Below, piece after piece: positions 1 through 8,948 of a DNA stretch of 64,000 bases. The notes below the pieces were generated by a model. That model did not search any database and was not told the DNA's origin. It worked only from the letters and a program-made list of their open reading frames with translations. This stretch comes from Pseudomonas putida (GTDB taxonomy: Bacteria > Pseudomonadota > Gammaproteobacteria > Pseudomonadales > Pseudomonadaceae), in NCBI RefSeq assembly GCF_028682635.1, contig NZ_JANHLK010000007.1, positions 1-64,000 of the forward strand, read 5' to 3'. Numbering within the stretch: position 1 is the stretch's first letter; each line of letters starts with the position of its first letter. The translations under genes and the position numbers were made by a program.

Positions 1-109
1 CCGCAGGCTGCGATCTTTTGAATTTCATGTTCCTGTAACCCGCCCGCCGCCAAACCGTCATCCCTCGCGCCTATCTTGAAACTCCCGTACTCGACTTGGG
101 AGACTCGAA

Positions 110-319
110 ATGGCCCAGCCCTACGAAGAACGCAACAGCGCCGTCAAAACCCGTCGTCAGCAGGAAGACCAGCGCCGCATGGCGTTCCGCCGTGCAATCG
201 AAGATCGCTGCGAACAGCGCCAGCTTCTCGCCGAGATTGCCGATTTTGCTGAACTGGAACTCAATTACTGGCAGGCGGCGCCGACAACTTCCCGTCGAAG
301 CGCTCAACCAGCGCGCTGA
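110..319 (+). CDS. small conserved hypothetical protein
   Basis: A 69-residue, very hydrophilic protein rich in Arg, Glu and Gln, with a predicted helical centre around residues 14-45 and no signal peptide or membrane segment. The start is supported by a GGGAG ribosome site about 6 bases upstream. Its tail overlaps the convergent LysR gene by 59 bases, unusual but possible for an opposite-strand pair. I recall similar short 'VKTRRQQED' proteins in other Pseudomonas genomes, but no function is known to me. The first 109 bases of the window show no gene. Confidence 0.7.
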   Translation: MAQPYEERNSAVKTRRQQEDQRRMAFRRAIEDRCEQRQLLAEIADFAELELNYWQAAPTTSRRSAQPAR

Positions 320-1223
320 TCTGAATCCTTTCGCTACGAATGAACGCAAGGAAAGCGTGAGCCACCGGTGACAGGCGTTTGGCCTTGGCCTGTACCAGAC
401 ACCAGCTGCGGTAGAGCGGCAGTTCCTCGATCGGCAACTCGATCAGGCCGCCGGTGGCCAACTCAAGGTTCAGGGCGTGGCGCGTCAACAGTGCCACGCC
501 CAGACCCGCCAGCACGCATTCACGCTGGGCTTCGGCTGAAGAAACCTCCTGGGTCTGGTTGAAGTGCACGCGCTTTTCCTTGAAGTATTCCTCGCAGGCC
601 ATTCGCGTTCCCGACCCGACCTCGCGCATCAGCAGGGTGTAAGGCTCAAGATCCTGCAGGCGCAATGGCCCCAGGTGGCACAGCGGGTGATCCGGCGGTG
701 CGACCGCAACGATCGGATTGTTCAGGAACGGCAGGAACTCCAGCCCCATGTCCTGCGGTACCATGGACATGATCACCAGGTCGTCGCGGTTGTCCGACAG
801 CCGCCGAATCACCTGGGCGCGATTGACCACCGTCAGTTGCAGGTTTACTTCCGGATGCTGGCGCTTGAAGGCGGCAAACAGGTGCGGTACGAAATACTTG
901 GCGCTGGATTCCACCGCCAGTTTCAGTTGGCCTTGCAGCGAGCCCTGCATGTCCGACAGCTGCATGTCGAGGTTTTCCAGGCGACCGAAGATGTCCCGGC
1001 TCGCACGTTGCAAGGCTTCCGCCGCTTCGGTCATGTAGAGTTTTTTGCCGACATAATCGAACAGCGGCTGGCCCACCAGCTCTTCAAGTTGACGAATCTG
1101 CAGGCTGACGGCTGGTTGCGTGAGTGACATTTCGTCGGCTGCGCGGCTGTAGGACCTCAGGTCGCAGACCTCGTTGAAGATTTGCAACTGACGCAATGTC
1201 ATACGCATCAAGGACTTACGCAT
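261..1223 (-). CDS. LysR-family transcriptional regulator next to pyruvate carboxylase
   Basis: A LysR-type regulator of 320 residues. The N-terminal winged helix-turn-helix (about residues 10-70) contains the typical stretch 'SRAADEMSLTQPAVSLQI'; the rest is the LysR substrate-binding domain (about 95-305). It is divergent from pycA-oadA, the arrangement seen in other pseudomonads (PA5437 next to PA5436/PA5435), so control of anaplerotic carboxylation is the likely but inferred role. The ATG at 1223 was chosen over an upstream GTG (1232); internal ATGs at 1208 and 1202 are alternatives because no strong ribosome site separates them. A perfect inverted repeat at 1261-1276, 38 bases upstream, is a candidate autoregulatory site. 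Confidence 0.9.
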   Translation of the reverse strand: MRKSLMRMTLRQLQIFNEVCDLRSYSRAADEMSLTQPAVSLQIRQLEELVGQPLFDYVGKKLYMTEAAEALQRASRDIFGRLENLDMQLSDMQGSLQGQLKLAVESSAKYFVPHLFAAFKRQHPEVNLQLTVVNRAQVIRRLSDNRDDLVIMSMVPQDMGLEFLPFLNNPIVAVAPPDHPLCHLGPLRLQDLEPYTLLMREVGSGTRMACEEYFKEKRVHFNQTQEVSSAEAQRECVLAGLGVALLTRHALNLELATGGLIELPIEELPLYRSWCLVQAKAKRLSPVAHAFLAFIRSERIQISALVERFDGKLSAPPASN

Positions 1224-1260
1224 TTCTTGCACACTCTGGCCACTGGCGAATGTGTCAACT

Positions 1261-1276
1261 ATAAGTCTTTACTTAT
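1261..1276. promoter_or_regulatory. inverted repeat, candidate LysR box
   Basis: ATAAGT-CTTT-ACTTAT is a perfect 6-bp dyad with a 4-base spacer in the AT-rich gap between the LysR gene and pycA. Its size fits the interrupted dyads bound by LysR regulators, and it sits just upstream of the regulator start, which suggests autoregulation and/or control of pycA. Confidence 0.5.
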
Positions 1277-1411
1277 GCATGACCCAATAATTATTCATTT
1301 TTGTTAATTCCTTGTGAGCGCTAGTGTGGCGTTGCGACCAAACTGAAACATTTGGTCACGCGTCGACCTGTCAACAGGTCGTGGGTACCACCGGATCAAG
1401 GGAAACTCCAA

Positions 1412-2827
1412 GTGATAAAAAAGATCCTGATCGCCAACCGTGGTGAGATTGCCGTACGAATCGTACGCGCTTGTGCCGAAATGGGCATTCGCTCGGTCGC
1501 GATCTATTCCGACGCCGATCGCCATGCCCTGCATGTCAAGCGTGCGGATGAGGCCCACAGTATTGGTGCCGAGCCACTGGCCGGTTACCTCAACCCGCGC
1601 AAGCTGGTGAACCTGGCTGTGGAAACCGGTTGCGATGCCTTGCACCCAGGCTACGGTTTCCTCTCGGAAAACGCCGAACTGGCAGACATCTGCGCCGAAC
1701 GCGGGATCAAGTTCATCGGTCCATCGGCTGAAGTCATTCGCCGCATGGGTGACAAGACCGAAGCCCGCCGCAGCATGATCAAGGCAGGTGTTCCGGTCAC
1801 GCCGGGTACCGAAGGCAACGTCGCTGGTATTGAAGAAGCCCTGACCGAAGGCGACCGCATCGGTTACCCGGTGATGCTCAAGGCCACTTCCGGTGGTGGC
1901 GGTCGCGGTATCCGTCGCTGCAACAGCCGTGAAGAACTCGAACAGGCATTCCCGCGAGTCATTTCCGAAGCCACCAAGGCGTTCGGTTCCGCGGAAGTGT
2001 TCCTGGAAAAGTGCATCGTCAATCCCAAGCACATCGAAGCGCAGATCCTCGGCGACAGCTTTGGCAACGTGGTGCACCTGTTCGAGCGTGATTGCTCGAT
2101 CCAGCGCCGCAACCAGAAGCTCATCGAAATCGCCCCGAGCCCGCAACTGACCCCGGAACAGCGCGCCTACATCGGCGACCTGTCGGTGCGTGCAGCCAAG
2201 GCCGTGGGTTACGAGAACGCCGGTACCGTGGAGTTCCTGCTCGCCGAGGGCGAGGTGTACTTCATGGAAATGAACACCCGGGTGCAGGTGGAACACACCA
2301 TCACCGAAGAAATCACCGGCATCGACATCGTCCGCGAGCAGATCCGCATTGCGTCCGGCCTGCCGCTCTCGGTGAAACAGGAAGACATCCAGCACCGCGG
2401 TTTCGCCCTGCAGTTCCGGATCAACGCCGAAGACCCGAAAAACAATTTCCTGCCAAGCTTCGGCAAGATCACCCGTTACTACGCACCCGGCGGTCCGGGC
2501 GTACGTACCGACACGGCGATCTACACCGGCTACACCATTCCACCGTTCTACGATTCCATGTGCCTGAAACTGGTGGTCTGGGCGCTGACCTGGGAAGAAG
2601 CGATGGACCGTGGCCTGCGCGCGCTGGACGACATGCGTGTGCAAGGCGTCAAGACCACCGCCGCCTACTACCAGGAAATCCTGCGTAACCCGGAATTCCG
2701 TAGCGGCCAGTTCAATACAAGCTTCGTCGAAAGCCACCCTGAACTGACCAACTACTCGATCAAGCGCAAACCCGAAGAGCTGGCCCTGGCCATCGCCGCC
2801 GCCATCGCCGCCCACGCAGGCCTGTGA
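1412..2827 (+). CDS. pycA: pyruvate carboxylase subunit A (biotin carboxylase)
   Basis: The ATP-dependent biotin carboxylase subunit of the two-subunit pyruvate carboxylase, which carboxylates biotin for transfer to pyruvate, giving oxaloacetate. The 471-residue length is typical. The start reads IKKILIANRGEIAVRI; the glycine-rich ATP loop GGGGRGIR (about residues 163-170) and the EMNTRVQVEHT active-site block are intact. The GTG at 1412 is preferred because AAGGGA lies 8 bases upstream and homologues begin here; an in-frame upstream extension lacks family similarity. oadA follows after 11 bases, so the two are one operon. It could be read as AccC, but the oadA-type partner fixes its role. 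Confidence 0.95.
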   Translation: MIKKILIANRGEIAVRIVRACAEMGIRSVAIYSDADRHALHVKRADEAHSIGAEPLAGYLNPRKLVNLAVETGCDALHPGYGFLSENAELADICAERGIKFIGPSAEVIRRMGDKTEARRSMIKAGVPVTPGTEGNVAGIEEALTEGDRIGYPVMLKATSGGGGRGIRRCNSREELEQAFPRVISEATKAFGSAEVFLEKCIVNPKHIEAQILGDSFGNVVHLFERDCSIQRRNQKLIEIAPSPQLTPEQRAYIGDLSVRAAKAVGYENAGTVEFLLAEGEVYFMEMNTRVQVEHTITEEITGIDIVREQIRIASGLPLSVKQEDIQHRGFALQFRINAEDPKNNFLPSFGKITRYYAPGGPGVRTDTAIYTGYTIPPFYDSMCLKLVVWALTWEEAMDRGLRALDDMRVQGVKTTAAYYQEILRNPEFRSGQFNTSFVESHPELTNYSIKRKPEELALAIAAAIAAHAGL

Positions 2828-2838
2828 GGAATAGAACA

Positions 2839-4647
2839 ATGTCCAAGAAGATTCATGTAACCGACACCATCCTGCGCGACGCCCACCAATCGCTGCTCGC
2901 GACCCGCATGCGCACCGAAGACATGCTGCCGATCTGCGACAAGCTCGACAAGGTTGGCTACTGGTCGCTGGAATGCTGGGGCGGCGCGACGTTTGACGCC
3001 TGCGTACGTTTCCTCAAGGAAGATCCGTGGGAGCGTTTGCGCCAGCTGCGCGCCGCGTTGCCTAACACCCGCCTGCAAATGCTCTTGCGTGGCCAGAACC
3101 TGCTGGGTTATCGCCACTACAGCGACGACGTGGTCAGGGCCTTCGTCGCCAAGGCAGCGGTCAACGGCATCGACGTGTTCCGCATCTTCGACGCCATGAA
3201 TGACGTGCGTAACCTGCGCGTGGCCATCGAAGCGGTGAAAGCCGCCGGCAAGCACGCCCAGGGCACCATCGCCTACACCACCAGCCCGGTGCACACCATT
3301 GACGCGTTCGTGGCGCAAGCCAAGCAAATGGAAGCCATGGGTTGCGACTCGGTGGCGATCAAGGACATGGCCGGCCTGCTGACCCCGTACGCCACCGGCG
3401 AACTGGTTCGGGCATTGAAAGCCGAACAGTCGCTGCCCGTGTTCATTCACTCCCATGACACCGCCGGCCTGGCGACCATGTGCCAGCTCAAGGCCATCGA
3501 AAACGGCGCCGACCACATCGACACCGCGATCTCCAGTTTCGCCTCGGGCACCAGCCACCCGGGCACCGAGTCGATGGTTGCTGCGCTCAAGGGCACCGAG
3601 TTCGACACCGGCCTGAACCTGGAGCTGCTGCAGGAAATCGGCCTGTACTTCTACGCCGTGCGCAAGAAGTACCACCAGTTCGAAAGCGAATTCACCGCCG
3701 TCGATACCCGCGTTCAAGTCAACCAGGTACCGGGCGGGATGATTTCCAACCTGGCCAACCAGTTGAAAGAGCAGGGCGCCCTCAACCGCATGGGCGAAGT
3801 GCTGGCAGAGATCCCGCGGGTTCGTGAAGACCTCGGCTTCCCGCCACTGGTGACCCCGACTTCGCAGATCGTCGGCACCCAGGCGTTTTTCAACGTGCTG
3901 GCCGGCGAGCGCTACAAGACCATCACCAACGAAGTGAAGCTGTACCTGCAAGGCGGCTACGGCAAGGCGCCGGCCCCGGTGAACGAGCAACTGCGTCGCC
4001 AGGCCATTGGCAGCGAAGAAGTGATCGACGTTCGCCCAGCCGACCTGCTCAAGCCGGAAATGGCCAAGCTGCGCGCCGACATAGGTGCCCTGGCCAAGTC
4101 TGAAGAAGACGTGCTGACCTACGCCATGTTCCCGGACATCGGGCGCAAGTTCCTCGAAGAGCGTGCAGCAGGCACCCTGACCCCTGAAGTGCTGCTGCCG
4201 ATTCCTGAAGCCGGTGGCGTCGCCTCGGCCGGCGGTGAAGGCGTGCCGACCGAGTTCGTCATCGACGTCCACGGCGAAACCTACCGCGTCGACATCACCG
4301 GTGTTGGCGTCAAGGCCGAAGGCAAGCGCCACTTCTACCTGTCTATCGATGGCATGCCGGAAGAAGTGGTGTTCGAACCGCTCAATGAGTTCGTCAGCGG
4401 CGGCAGCAGCAAACGCAAGCAGGCGTCGGCCCCGGGCCACGTCAGCACCACCATGCCAGGCAACATCGTCGATGTGCTGGTCAAGGAGGGCGACACCGTC
4501 AAGGCGGGCCAGGCTGTGCTGATCACCGAAGCGATGAAGATGGAAACCGAAGTCCAGGCCGCCATCGCCGGCAAAGTCACCGCCATCCACGTGGCCAAGG
4601 GCGACCGGGTGAACCCGGGCGAGATCCTGATCGAGATCGAAGGCTGA
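2839..4647 (+). CDS. oadA: pyruvate carboxylase subunit B (carboxyltransferase plus biotin carrier; OadA-type)
   Basis: The carboxyltransferase/biotin-carrier subunit, 602 residues. The N-terminal HMGL-like TIM barrel starts with 'VTDTILRDAHQSLLATRMRT'. A conserved carboxylase domain follows, then a linker, then a C-terminal biotinyl domain with the EAMKM motif; the biotinylated Lys is residue 567. The ATG at 2839 is preceded by GAGGA overlapping the pycA stop. Similar to oxaloacetate decarboxylase alpha, but there are no membrane beta/gamma subunits nearby and it is paired with pycA, so it acts in the anaplerotic direction. A strong terminator follows at 4681. Confidence 0.95.
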   Translation: MSKKIHVTDTILRDAHQSLLATRMRTEDMLPICDKLDKVGYWSLECWGGATFDACVRFLKEDPWERLRQLRAALPNTRLQMLLRGQNLLGYRHYSDDVVRAFVAKAAVNGIDVFRIFDAMNDVRNLRVAIEAVKAAGKHAQGTIAYTTSPVHTIDAFVAQAKQMEAMGCDSVAIKDMAGLLTPYATGELVRALKAEQSLPVFIHSHDTAGLATMCQLKAIENGADHIDTAISSFASGTSHPGTESMVAALKGTEFDTGLNLELLQEIGLYFYAVRKKYHQFESEFTAVDTRVQVNQVPGGMISNLANQLKEQGALNRMGEVLAEIPRVREDLGFPPLVTPTSQIVGTQAFFNVLAGERYKTITNEVKLYLQGGYGKAPAPVNEQLRRQAIGSEEVIDVRPADLLKPEMAKLRADIGALAKSEEDVLTYAMFPDIGRKFLEERAAGTLTPEVLLPIPEAGGVASAGGEGVPTEFVIDVHGETYRVDITGVGVKAEGKRHFYLSIDGMPEEVVFEPLNEFVSGGSSKRKQASAPGHVSTTMPGNIVDVLVKEGDTVKAGQAVLITEAMKMETEVQAAIAGKVTAIHVAKGDRVNPGEILIEIEG

Positions 4648-4680
4648 GTTAACAGCCGCGATACAACGCTTTAAACCTCG

Positions 4681-4707
4681 GGGGGGCATGTGCTCCCCTT
4701 TTTTTTT
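4681..4707 (+). terminator. Rho-independent terminator of pycA-oadA
   Basis: GGGGGGC-ATGT-GCTCCCC forms a 7-bp stem with one G-U pair and is followed by nine T residues, 34 bases after the oadA stop. Confidence 0.9.
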
Positions 4708-4845
4708 GCCTGGAATTTGACGACTGATCTCTTCGACACCTCCCTTGCCATGCTTTTTCACCAAGCGCACGGCACTCGCGCGCGCCGCAGTGGCCTAAGC
4801 ATCAGGGCACAACGTTGCGTGCCGGTAGACTGACATGGGTCGGAC

Positions 4846-5904
4846 ATGAACGAAGAGACGCTGAAAGATAAATCGCTGGCGGTTTTGCTGGTGTTGGTGA
4901 GCATTGCGTTCATCTGGATCCTGCTGCCGTTCTACGGTGCGGTGTTCTGGGCGGTGATCCTGGGGATTGTCTTTGCGCCGATGCAGCGCCGGTTGCAACT
5001 GAAGTTCGGCTGGCAGCGCAACCTGACGTCGCTGTGCACCTTGAGCATCTGTCTGGTGATCGCGATTCTGCCGGTGATCATCATCAGCATGCTGCTGGTT
5101 CAGGAAGGCGCGGCGCTGTACAAGAGCGTCGAGAGCGGTGAGCTGGACATTGCCGGCTATGTGTCGCAGTTCAAGCACAACCTGCCACCGTATTTCCAGC
5201 ATTTGCTTGATCGGTTCGGCGTGGGTGAGTTGAACGGGCTGCGGGAGAAAATCGTCAAGAGCGCGATGGCCGGTGGCGAGGTGACGAATCAGGTGTTCAG
5301 TCTTGGCCAGGGCACGTTCCAGTTCATTGTCAGCTTTTTCATCATGCTCTACCTGCTGTTCTTCTTCCTGCGCGACGGGGCCGAACTCGCGCGCAAGGTG
5401 CGCATGGCCGTGCCGTTGCAGGAACACCAGAAGCGCCGTCTGCAGCTCAAGTTCAATCGCGTGGTGCGGGCCACGGTGAAGGGCAACCTGCTGGTGGCAA
5501 TCACCCAGGGCGCATTGGGCGGTTTGATCTTCTGGTTCCTGGACATTCCCAGCGCACTGGTCTGGGCGGTGTTGATGGCGTTTCTGTCGTTGTTGCCGGC
5601 GATCGGGGCAGGGATTGTCTGGGCTCCCGTGGCGGCGTTTTTCCTGCTGACCGGCGAGGTCTGGCAGGGCGTGGTGCTGGGATTGTTCGGGGTGTTCGTG
5701 ATTGGCCTGGTGGATAACGTGCTGCGACCGATCCTGGTGGGCAAGGACACGAAGATGCCGGACTACATGATCCTGATCTCGACCCTCGGTGGCCTGGCGC
5801 TGTTCGGTCTCAACGGATTTGTCATCGGCCCGTTGATCGCGGCCCTGTTCATGTCGAGCTGGGCCATTTTCATCGAGACCAAACCGCGGGTCCAGCTGCC
5901 TTAG
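4846..5904 (+). CDS. AI-2E family transporter (PerM/YdiK-like permease)
   Basis: A 352-residue inner-membrane protein of the AI-2E exporter family. Hydrophobic segments lie near residues 10-45 (two), 58-83, about 145-172, and a cluster between about 200 and 345 rich in Gly, Leu and Val, the usual pattern of about eight membrane spans. The central soluble stretch (about 90-140) is typical. Family members have been linked to autoinducer-2 export or Na+/H+ antiport, but the substrate here is not shown. Its TAG stop shares two bases with the TAA stop of the convergent small gene at 5901. Confidence 0.85.
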   Translation: MNEETLKDKSLAVLLVLVSIAFIWILLPFYGAVFWAVILGIVFAPMQRRLQLKFGWQRNLTSLCTLSICLVIAILPVIIISMLLVQEGAALYKSVESGELDIAGYVSQFKHNLPPYFQHLLDRFGVGELNGLREKIVKSAMAGGEVTNQVFSLGQGTFQFIVSFFIMLYLLFFFLRDGAELARKVRMAVPLQEHQKRRLQLKFNRVVRATVKGNLLVAITQGALGGLIFWFLDIPSALVWAVLMAFLSLLPAIGAGIVWAPVAAFFLLTGEVWQGVVLGLFGVFVIGLVDNVLRPILVGKDTKMPDYMILISTLGGLALFGLNGFVIGPLIAALFMSSWAIFIETKPRVQLP

Positions 5905-6095
5905 GCACTGAGCTTGCCTGCCTGTCCCGTGCCGATTCGCTGGGACAACGCCTGGGCGTCGGGCAGCGAGGTGAGCGGGCCGCTGATCTGTTCGCCGTCC
6001 TGGACCAGGTACCAGCAGGCGAGCAAGCCAAGCGCTCTGAGCGGTGCGGGAACGGCGCTGCCGATAACGGACATGATCTGAACCTGAGACATCAT
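5901..6095 (-). CDS. small conserved hypothetical protein
   Basis: A 64-residue protein beginning MMSQVQIMSV. A short hydrophobic patch with Trp-Tyr (residues about 20-33) precedes 'LVQDGEQISGPL', so it may be a small surface or regulatory protein. GGAGG lies 5 bases before the ATG at 6095 (8 before a second ATG at 6092). Its stop overlaps that of the AI-2E gene on the other strand. No function recognised. Confidence 0.65.
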   Translation of the reverse strand: MMSQVQIMSVIGSAVPAPLRALGLLACWYLVQDGEQISGPLTSLPDAQALSQRIGTGQAGKLSA

Positions 6096-6207
6096 AAGGA
6101 CCTCCACTAATCTGTGAAGTCACCTTACGGTCCGGGCGTCTCGAGGAACAATCAACGCTTTCAATAGTGGTCATTGATGCCAGTGAGGTCTGCCAGGCGG
6201 CTGGCGC

Positions 6208-6402
6208 TCAGTCGACCACCTGATCGAGCATATGCACCACTTCCTGCTCGTTGAGCAGGCCTTTGCGCACCAGGTTCTGGGTCAGCAGCGAAAGGAATTT
6301 GGCGCTGCGATGGCCTTCCAGGTGCTTGAGTTCGGTCAGGGCGTTGTAGACCTTGCTGGAGGTACACAGACCATTGATGCGGTGCGGGTTTTGTGTGGGC
6401 AT
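6208..6402 (-). CDS. small conserved hypothetical protein
   Basis: A 64-residue basic protein starting MPTQNPHRINGLC, mostly helical, with 'LTELKHLEGHRSAKFLSLL' in the middle and an acidic end. The ATG at 6402 has AAGGA about 8 bases upstream; the longer open frame to 6486 lacks a ribosome site. No membrane segment, no recognised domain. Likely a genuine small Pseudomonas protein of unknown role. Confidence 0.6.
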   Translation of the reverse strand: MPTQNPHRINGLCTSSKVYNALTELKHLEGHRSAKFLSLLTQNLVRKGLLNEQEVVHMLDQVVD

Positions 6403-6621
6403 GAGCTCGTCCTTGTTGTTATCGGCCGTACAGGTACGAACCCATCTTGCCAACATCAACGGTCGAGACTGTCCCGATAGCGACACCGACAGGATTTTTC
6501 CAGACCTGTGACGACGAACGGTAAATTACGAGCGCGAGTTCGCTGCGGGCGGCGTTGCGACGACGCTTTGGTGAACACTGGAGCGCGTGTCATCGTTCAC
6601 GTCCATCGTCGGAACGCCGCC

Positions 6622-6644
6622 CGGAGCAAGCTCGCTCCTACAGG
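6622..6644. repeat. single REP half-element
   Basis: CGGAGCAAGCTCGCTCCTACAGG is one arm of the REP palindromes seen elsewhere in the window. It lies in the 258-base gap between two minus-strand small genes, just after the Pro/Tyr-rich gene, and no second arm was found beside it. Apart from this the gap (6403-6660) shows nothing clear. Confidence 0.5.
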
Positions 6645-6660
6645 TACAGGGAACCCGCGG

Positions 6661-7047
6661 TTACCAGCGGCCGTAACCGTGGGGAGGGCCGTAATAGCCA
6701 CGAGGCGGGCCGTAGTAGCCACGCGGTGGACCGTAGTAGACCGGCGCCGGGCGATAGTAGATGGGTTGCCCCACATATACCGGTGCGGGCTGGTAATAGA
6801 CCGGTGGAGGAGGCGCCATGTACACCGGTTGCGGTTGAGCGTAAACCGGCTGCGCGTAGACCGGTTGCGGCGCTACATACACAGGCCGGTTGCTGTTGAT
6901 GATTGCCGAGCCAACGATGGCCGAGCCGACGATCGCGCCAAACACCGCCGGTCCTTCCCAGCCACCACCGCCGCCATGCGCCTCTGCTTGCCCTGCGACA
7001 GCCAGGGCGCCGATCAGCAAGGCCACTGTGGGGATTCTACGAATCAT
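6661..7047 (-). CDS. secreted Pro/Tyr/Gly-rich repeat protein
   Basis: A 128-residue protein with a Sec signal peptide (MIRR then a hydrophobic run, cleavage probably after 'AEA' near residue 23) followed by HGGGGGW, a short hydrophobic 'AIVGSAIVGSAII' stretch, and then tandem low-complexity units of the types 'PVYAQPQPVY' and 'GPPRGYY' to the C-terminus. The ATG at 7047 has GAGGA upstream. The composition suggests an extracellular or envelope structural protein; no enzymatic motif. Common in Pseudomonas as a hypothetical protein. Confidence 0.75.
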   Translation of the reverse strand: MIRRIPTVALLIGALAVAGQAEAHGGGGGWEGPAVFGAIVGSAIVGSAIINSNRPVYVAPQPVYAQPVYAQPQPVYMAPPPPVYYQPAPVYVGQPIYYRPAPVYYGPPRGYYGPPRGYYGPPHGYGRW

Positions 7048-7291
7048 GATGATTCCTCGGTTCTTCGACCCGGCGCTTGCGTCTGCCATAGACTCAAGGA
7101 ATGTCGCGGGGATACTTCTAAGACAGCTTTTTTTTTAAAATCAGCACAGCTGCCAGGTAAATTTTGTGTAAGGTCTGTGTCGGCGAACTTACGCTCGCGC
7201 GGCGTCGATCAAGGCGTGCGACCATGATTGAACAGAACCCGATGGACTGGCTAATCCCGTCCATCCGAAAGTGCAATGCAAGGAGATTCTC

Positions 7292-8119
7292 ATGCAGATG
7301 AACCCCAACAGAGACACCCAGCTGTGCATGTCCCTCTCCGGACGGCCCGGGAACTTTGGCCTGCGATTTCACAATCATCTGTATGAGCAACTGGGGCTTA
7401 ATTTCTACTACAAGGCGTTCTCCAGCCAGGACCTGCCGGGCGCCGTCGGTGGCATCCGCGCCCTGGGTATTCGTGGTTGCGGCGTATCGATGCCGTTCAA
7501 GGAAGCCTGCATTGCCCTGGTCGACGAACTGGACCCTTCTGCTGCGGCCATCCAGTCGATCAATACCATCGTCAATACCGACGGCCATCTCAAGGCCTTC
7601 AACACCGACTACATCGCCATAGCCCAGTTGCTGGAGACCCACCAGGTGCCCAAGGACACCTCATTTGCCCTGCTGGGCAGTGGTGGCATGGCCAAGGCGG
7701 TGGCCAGCGCCTTGCGCGATGGCGGTTACCACAATGGCCTGATCGTGGCCCGTAACGAGCGTGCCGGCCAGGCATTGGCCAAGTCACTGAACTACCCCTG
7801 GCAAGCCGAGCTGGGTGACCGGCGCCCGCAAATGCTCATCAACGTAACGCCCATAGGCATGACCGGCCCGCAAGCCGATCAGCTGGCGTTCGATGGCCAA
7901 GCCATTGCTGCTGCGGATATCGTCTTCGATGTTGTCGCGGTTCCTGCGGAAACCCCGCTGATCCTGCGCGCGCGTGCCGAAGGCAAACATGTCATCACCG
8001 GGCTCGAAGTGATTGCGATCCAGGCACTGGAGCAGTTTGTGCTCTATACCGGCGTGCGCCCGACCGATGAGCAGTTTGAAAAGGCCGTGGAGTTTGCTCG
8101 CAGCAGCCTTGCCTATTGA
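7292..8119 (+). CDS. shikimate dehydrogenase family protein (AroE-like)
   Basis: A 275-residue NAD(P)-dependent oxidoreductase of the shikimate/quinate dehydrogenase family. The substrate domain has the S-x-S pair (14, 16), 'GVSMPFKEA' with catalytic Lys70, and 'FNTDY' with Asp106. The nucleotide-binding loop is GSGGMAKA (129-136), followed by 'NVTPIGM'. The ATG at 7292 has AAGGAG upstream. Its SLSGRPGNFG start differs from the usual AroE 'S(x)SP..HN' wording, so it is probably one of the secondary SDH-like paralogues of Pseudomonas rather than the main shikimate-pathway enzyme. It stands alone, convergent with yceH. Confidence 0.8.
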   Translation: MQMNPNRDTQLCMSLSGRPGNFGLRFHNHLYEQLGLNFYYKAFSSQDLPGAVGGIRALGIRGCGVSMPFKEACIALVDELDPSAAAIQSINTIVNTDGHLKAFNTDYIAIAQLLETHQVPKDTSFALLGSGGMAKAVASALRDGGYHNGLIVARNERAGQALAKSLNYPWQAELGDRRPQMLINVTPIGMTGPQADQLAFDGQAIAAADIVFDVVAVPAETPLILRARAEGKHVITGLEVIAIQALEQFVLYTGVRPTDEQFEKAVEFARSSLAY

Positions 8120-8128
8120 TTCAAGCTT

Positions 8129-8776
8129 TTACTCAAGGCGTGCCAAACGCTCTTCCAACGCGGCGATTCGCGCTTCGAGCTCTTCGATTCGCTCAACCGA
8201 CATGGCGCCGCCAGCACCGCGCTCCGGCGCATTTTGCCGTGCCGCGAGGATCGCTTCGATATCCGCCGGATCACCCAGCGCGTGGGTATAACGATCTTCA
8301 CGCTGGCCGGCCTGACGCGGAATCAGCACGGCCAGGCCGCGGGCAATCAGGCGTTCGAGCTGATGCACGACCTGCTCGGCATCCTCGAAATCATGCATGC
8401 GCCCGCTGCGGGTCAGCAGTTCGTTGACCGTCTGCGGCCCCCTTAAAAACAACAGCCCGGTCAGGATCACCTGTGCGGGCACCAGTTCCAGTGCCTTGTC
8501 GACCTTGTGCTCCCAGCGATCGGCACGGCTGCCCATCACCAGTCGAGTGAAGCCGCGCCCTTCGAGGGCGCGCAGGCTCTGGCCGACCTGGCCCTGGGTG
8601 AGGTTCATCACCGGCTCGCGGCTGGTTTTCTGGTTGCAGGCGATCACCAGGGCATTGAGGGTCAGGGGATAGGTTTCCGGACTGGTGGCCTGTTTTTCGA
8701 TCAGGGAGCCCAGAATGCGGATTTCCGTAGTGTTGAGCCGCGGCTCGTCGAAAGTCGTCTCTTGCTCAGTGCTCAT
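8129..8776 (-). CDS. yceH: YceH/DUF480 family protein
   Basis: A 215-residue DUF480 protein made of two winged-helix-like repeats (about 15-95 and 100-170), beginning near '[16 protein letters not shown]', with a C-terminal coiled coil ('[17 protein letters not shown]'). The length matches E. coli YceH. The biological role is unknown; the winged-helix folds suggest nucleic-acid or protein binding. Monocistronic; the ATG at 8776 is clear. Confidence 0.9.
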   Translation of the reverse strand: MSTEQETTFDEPRLNTTEIRILGSLIEKQATSPETYPLTLNALVIACNQKTSREPVMNLTQGQVGQSLRALEGRGFTRLVMGSRADRWEHKVDKALELVPAQVILTGLLFLRGPQTVNELLTRSGRMHDFEDAEQVVHQLERLIARGLAVLIPRQAGQREDRYTHALGDPADIEAILAARQNAPERGAGGAMSVERIEELEARIAALEERLARLE

Positions 8777-8948
8777 GGTTCTGCATCCTTAGCCGATTCA
8801 TGTTTTTCACTTGCGTAGGCGCACTTTGACATCGCCCGTTCGGACTAGGCAAGGCTAACGATTCTGTCGCGTCCGGGCGGCGCCAAACTTCATGCTCAAA
8901 GGGGTGTTGCGCCACGCGCGCCCCGCCAAACGAGCAGAAGGCGCCGCG

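Noticed and set aside
1304..4770. Very long minus-strand open frames (511 and 672 codons) across pycA and oadA
   Set aside because: They are antisense shadows of GC-rich genes with clear products; the translations lack family similarity and ribosome sites.
7567..7582. A fifth match to the GTC-N6-GAC core with CATC flank, inside the AroE-like gene
   Set aside because: It is within coding sequence, 28 kb from the catabolic region, and has no promoter context; treated as a chance hit.
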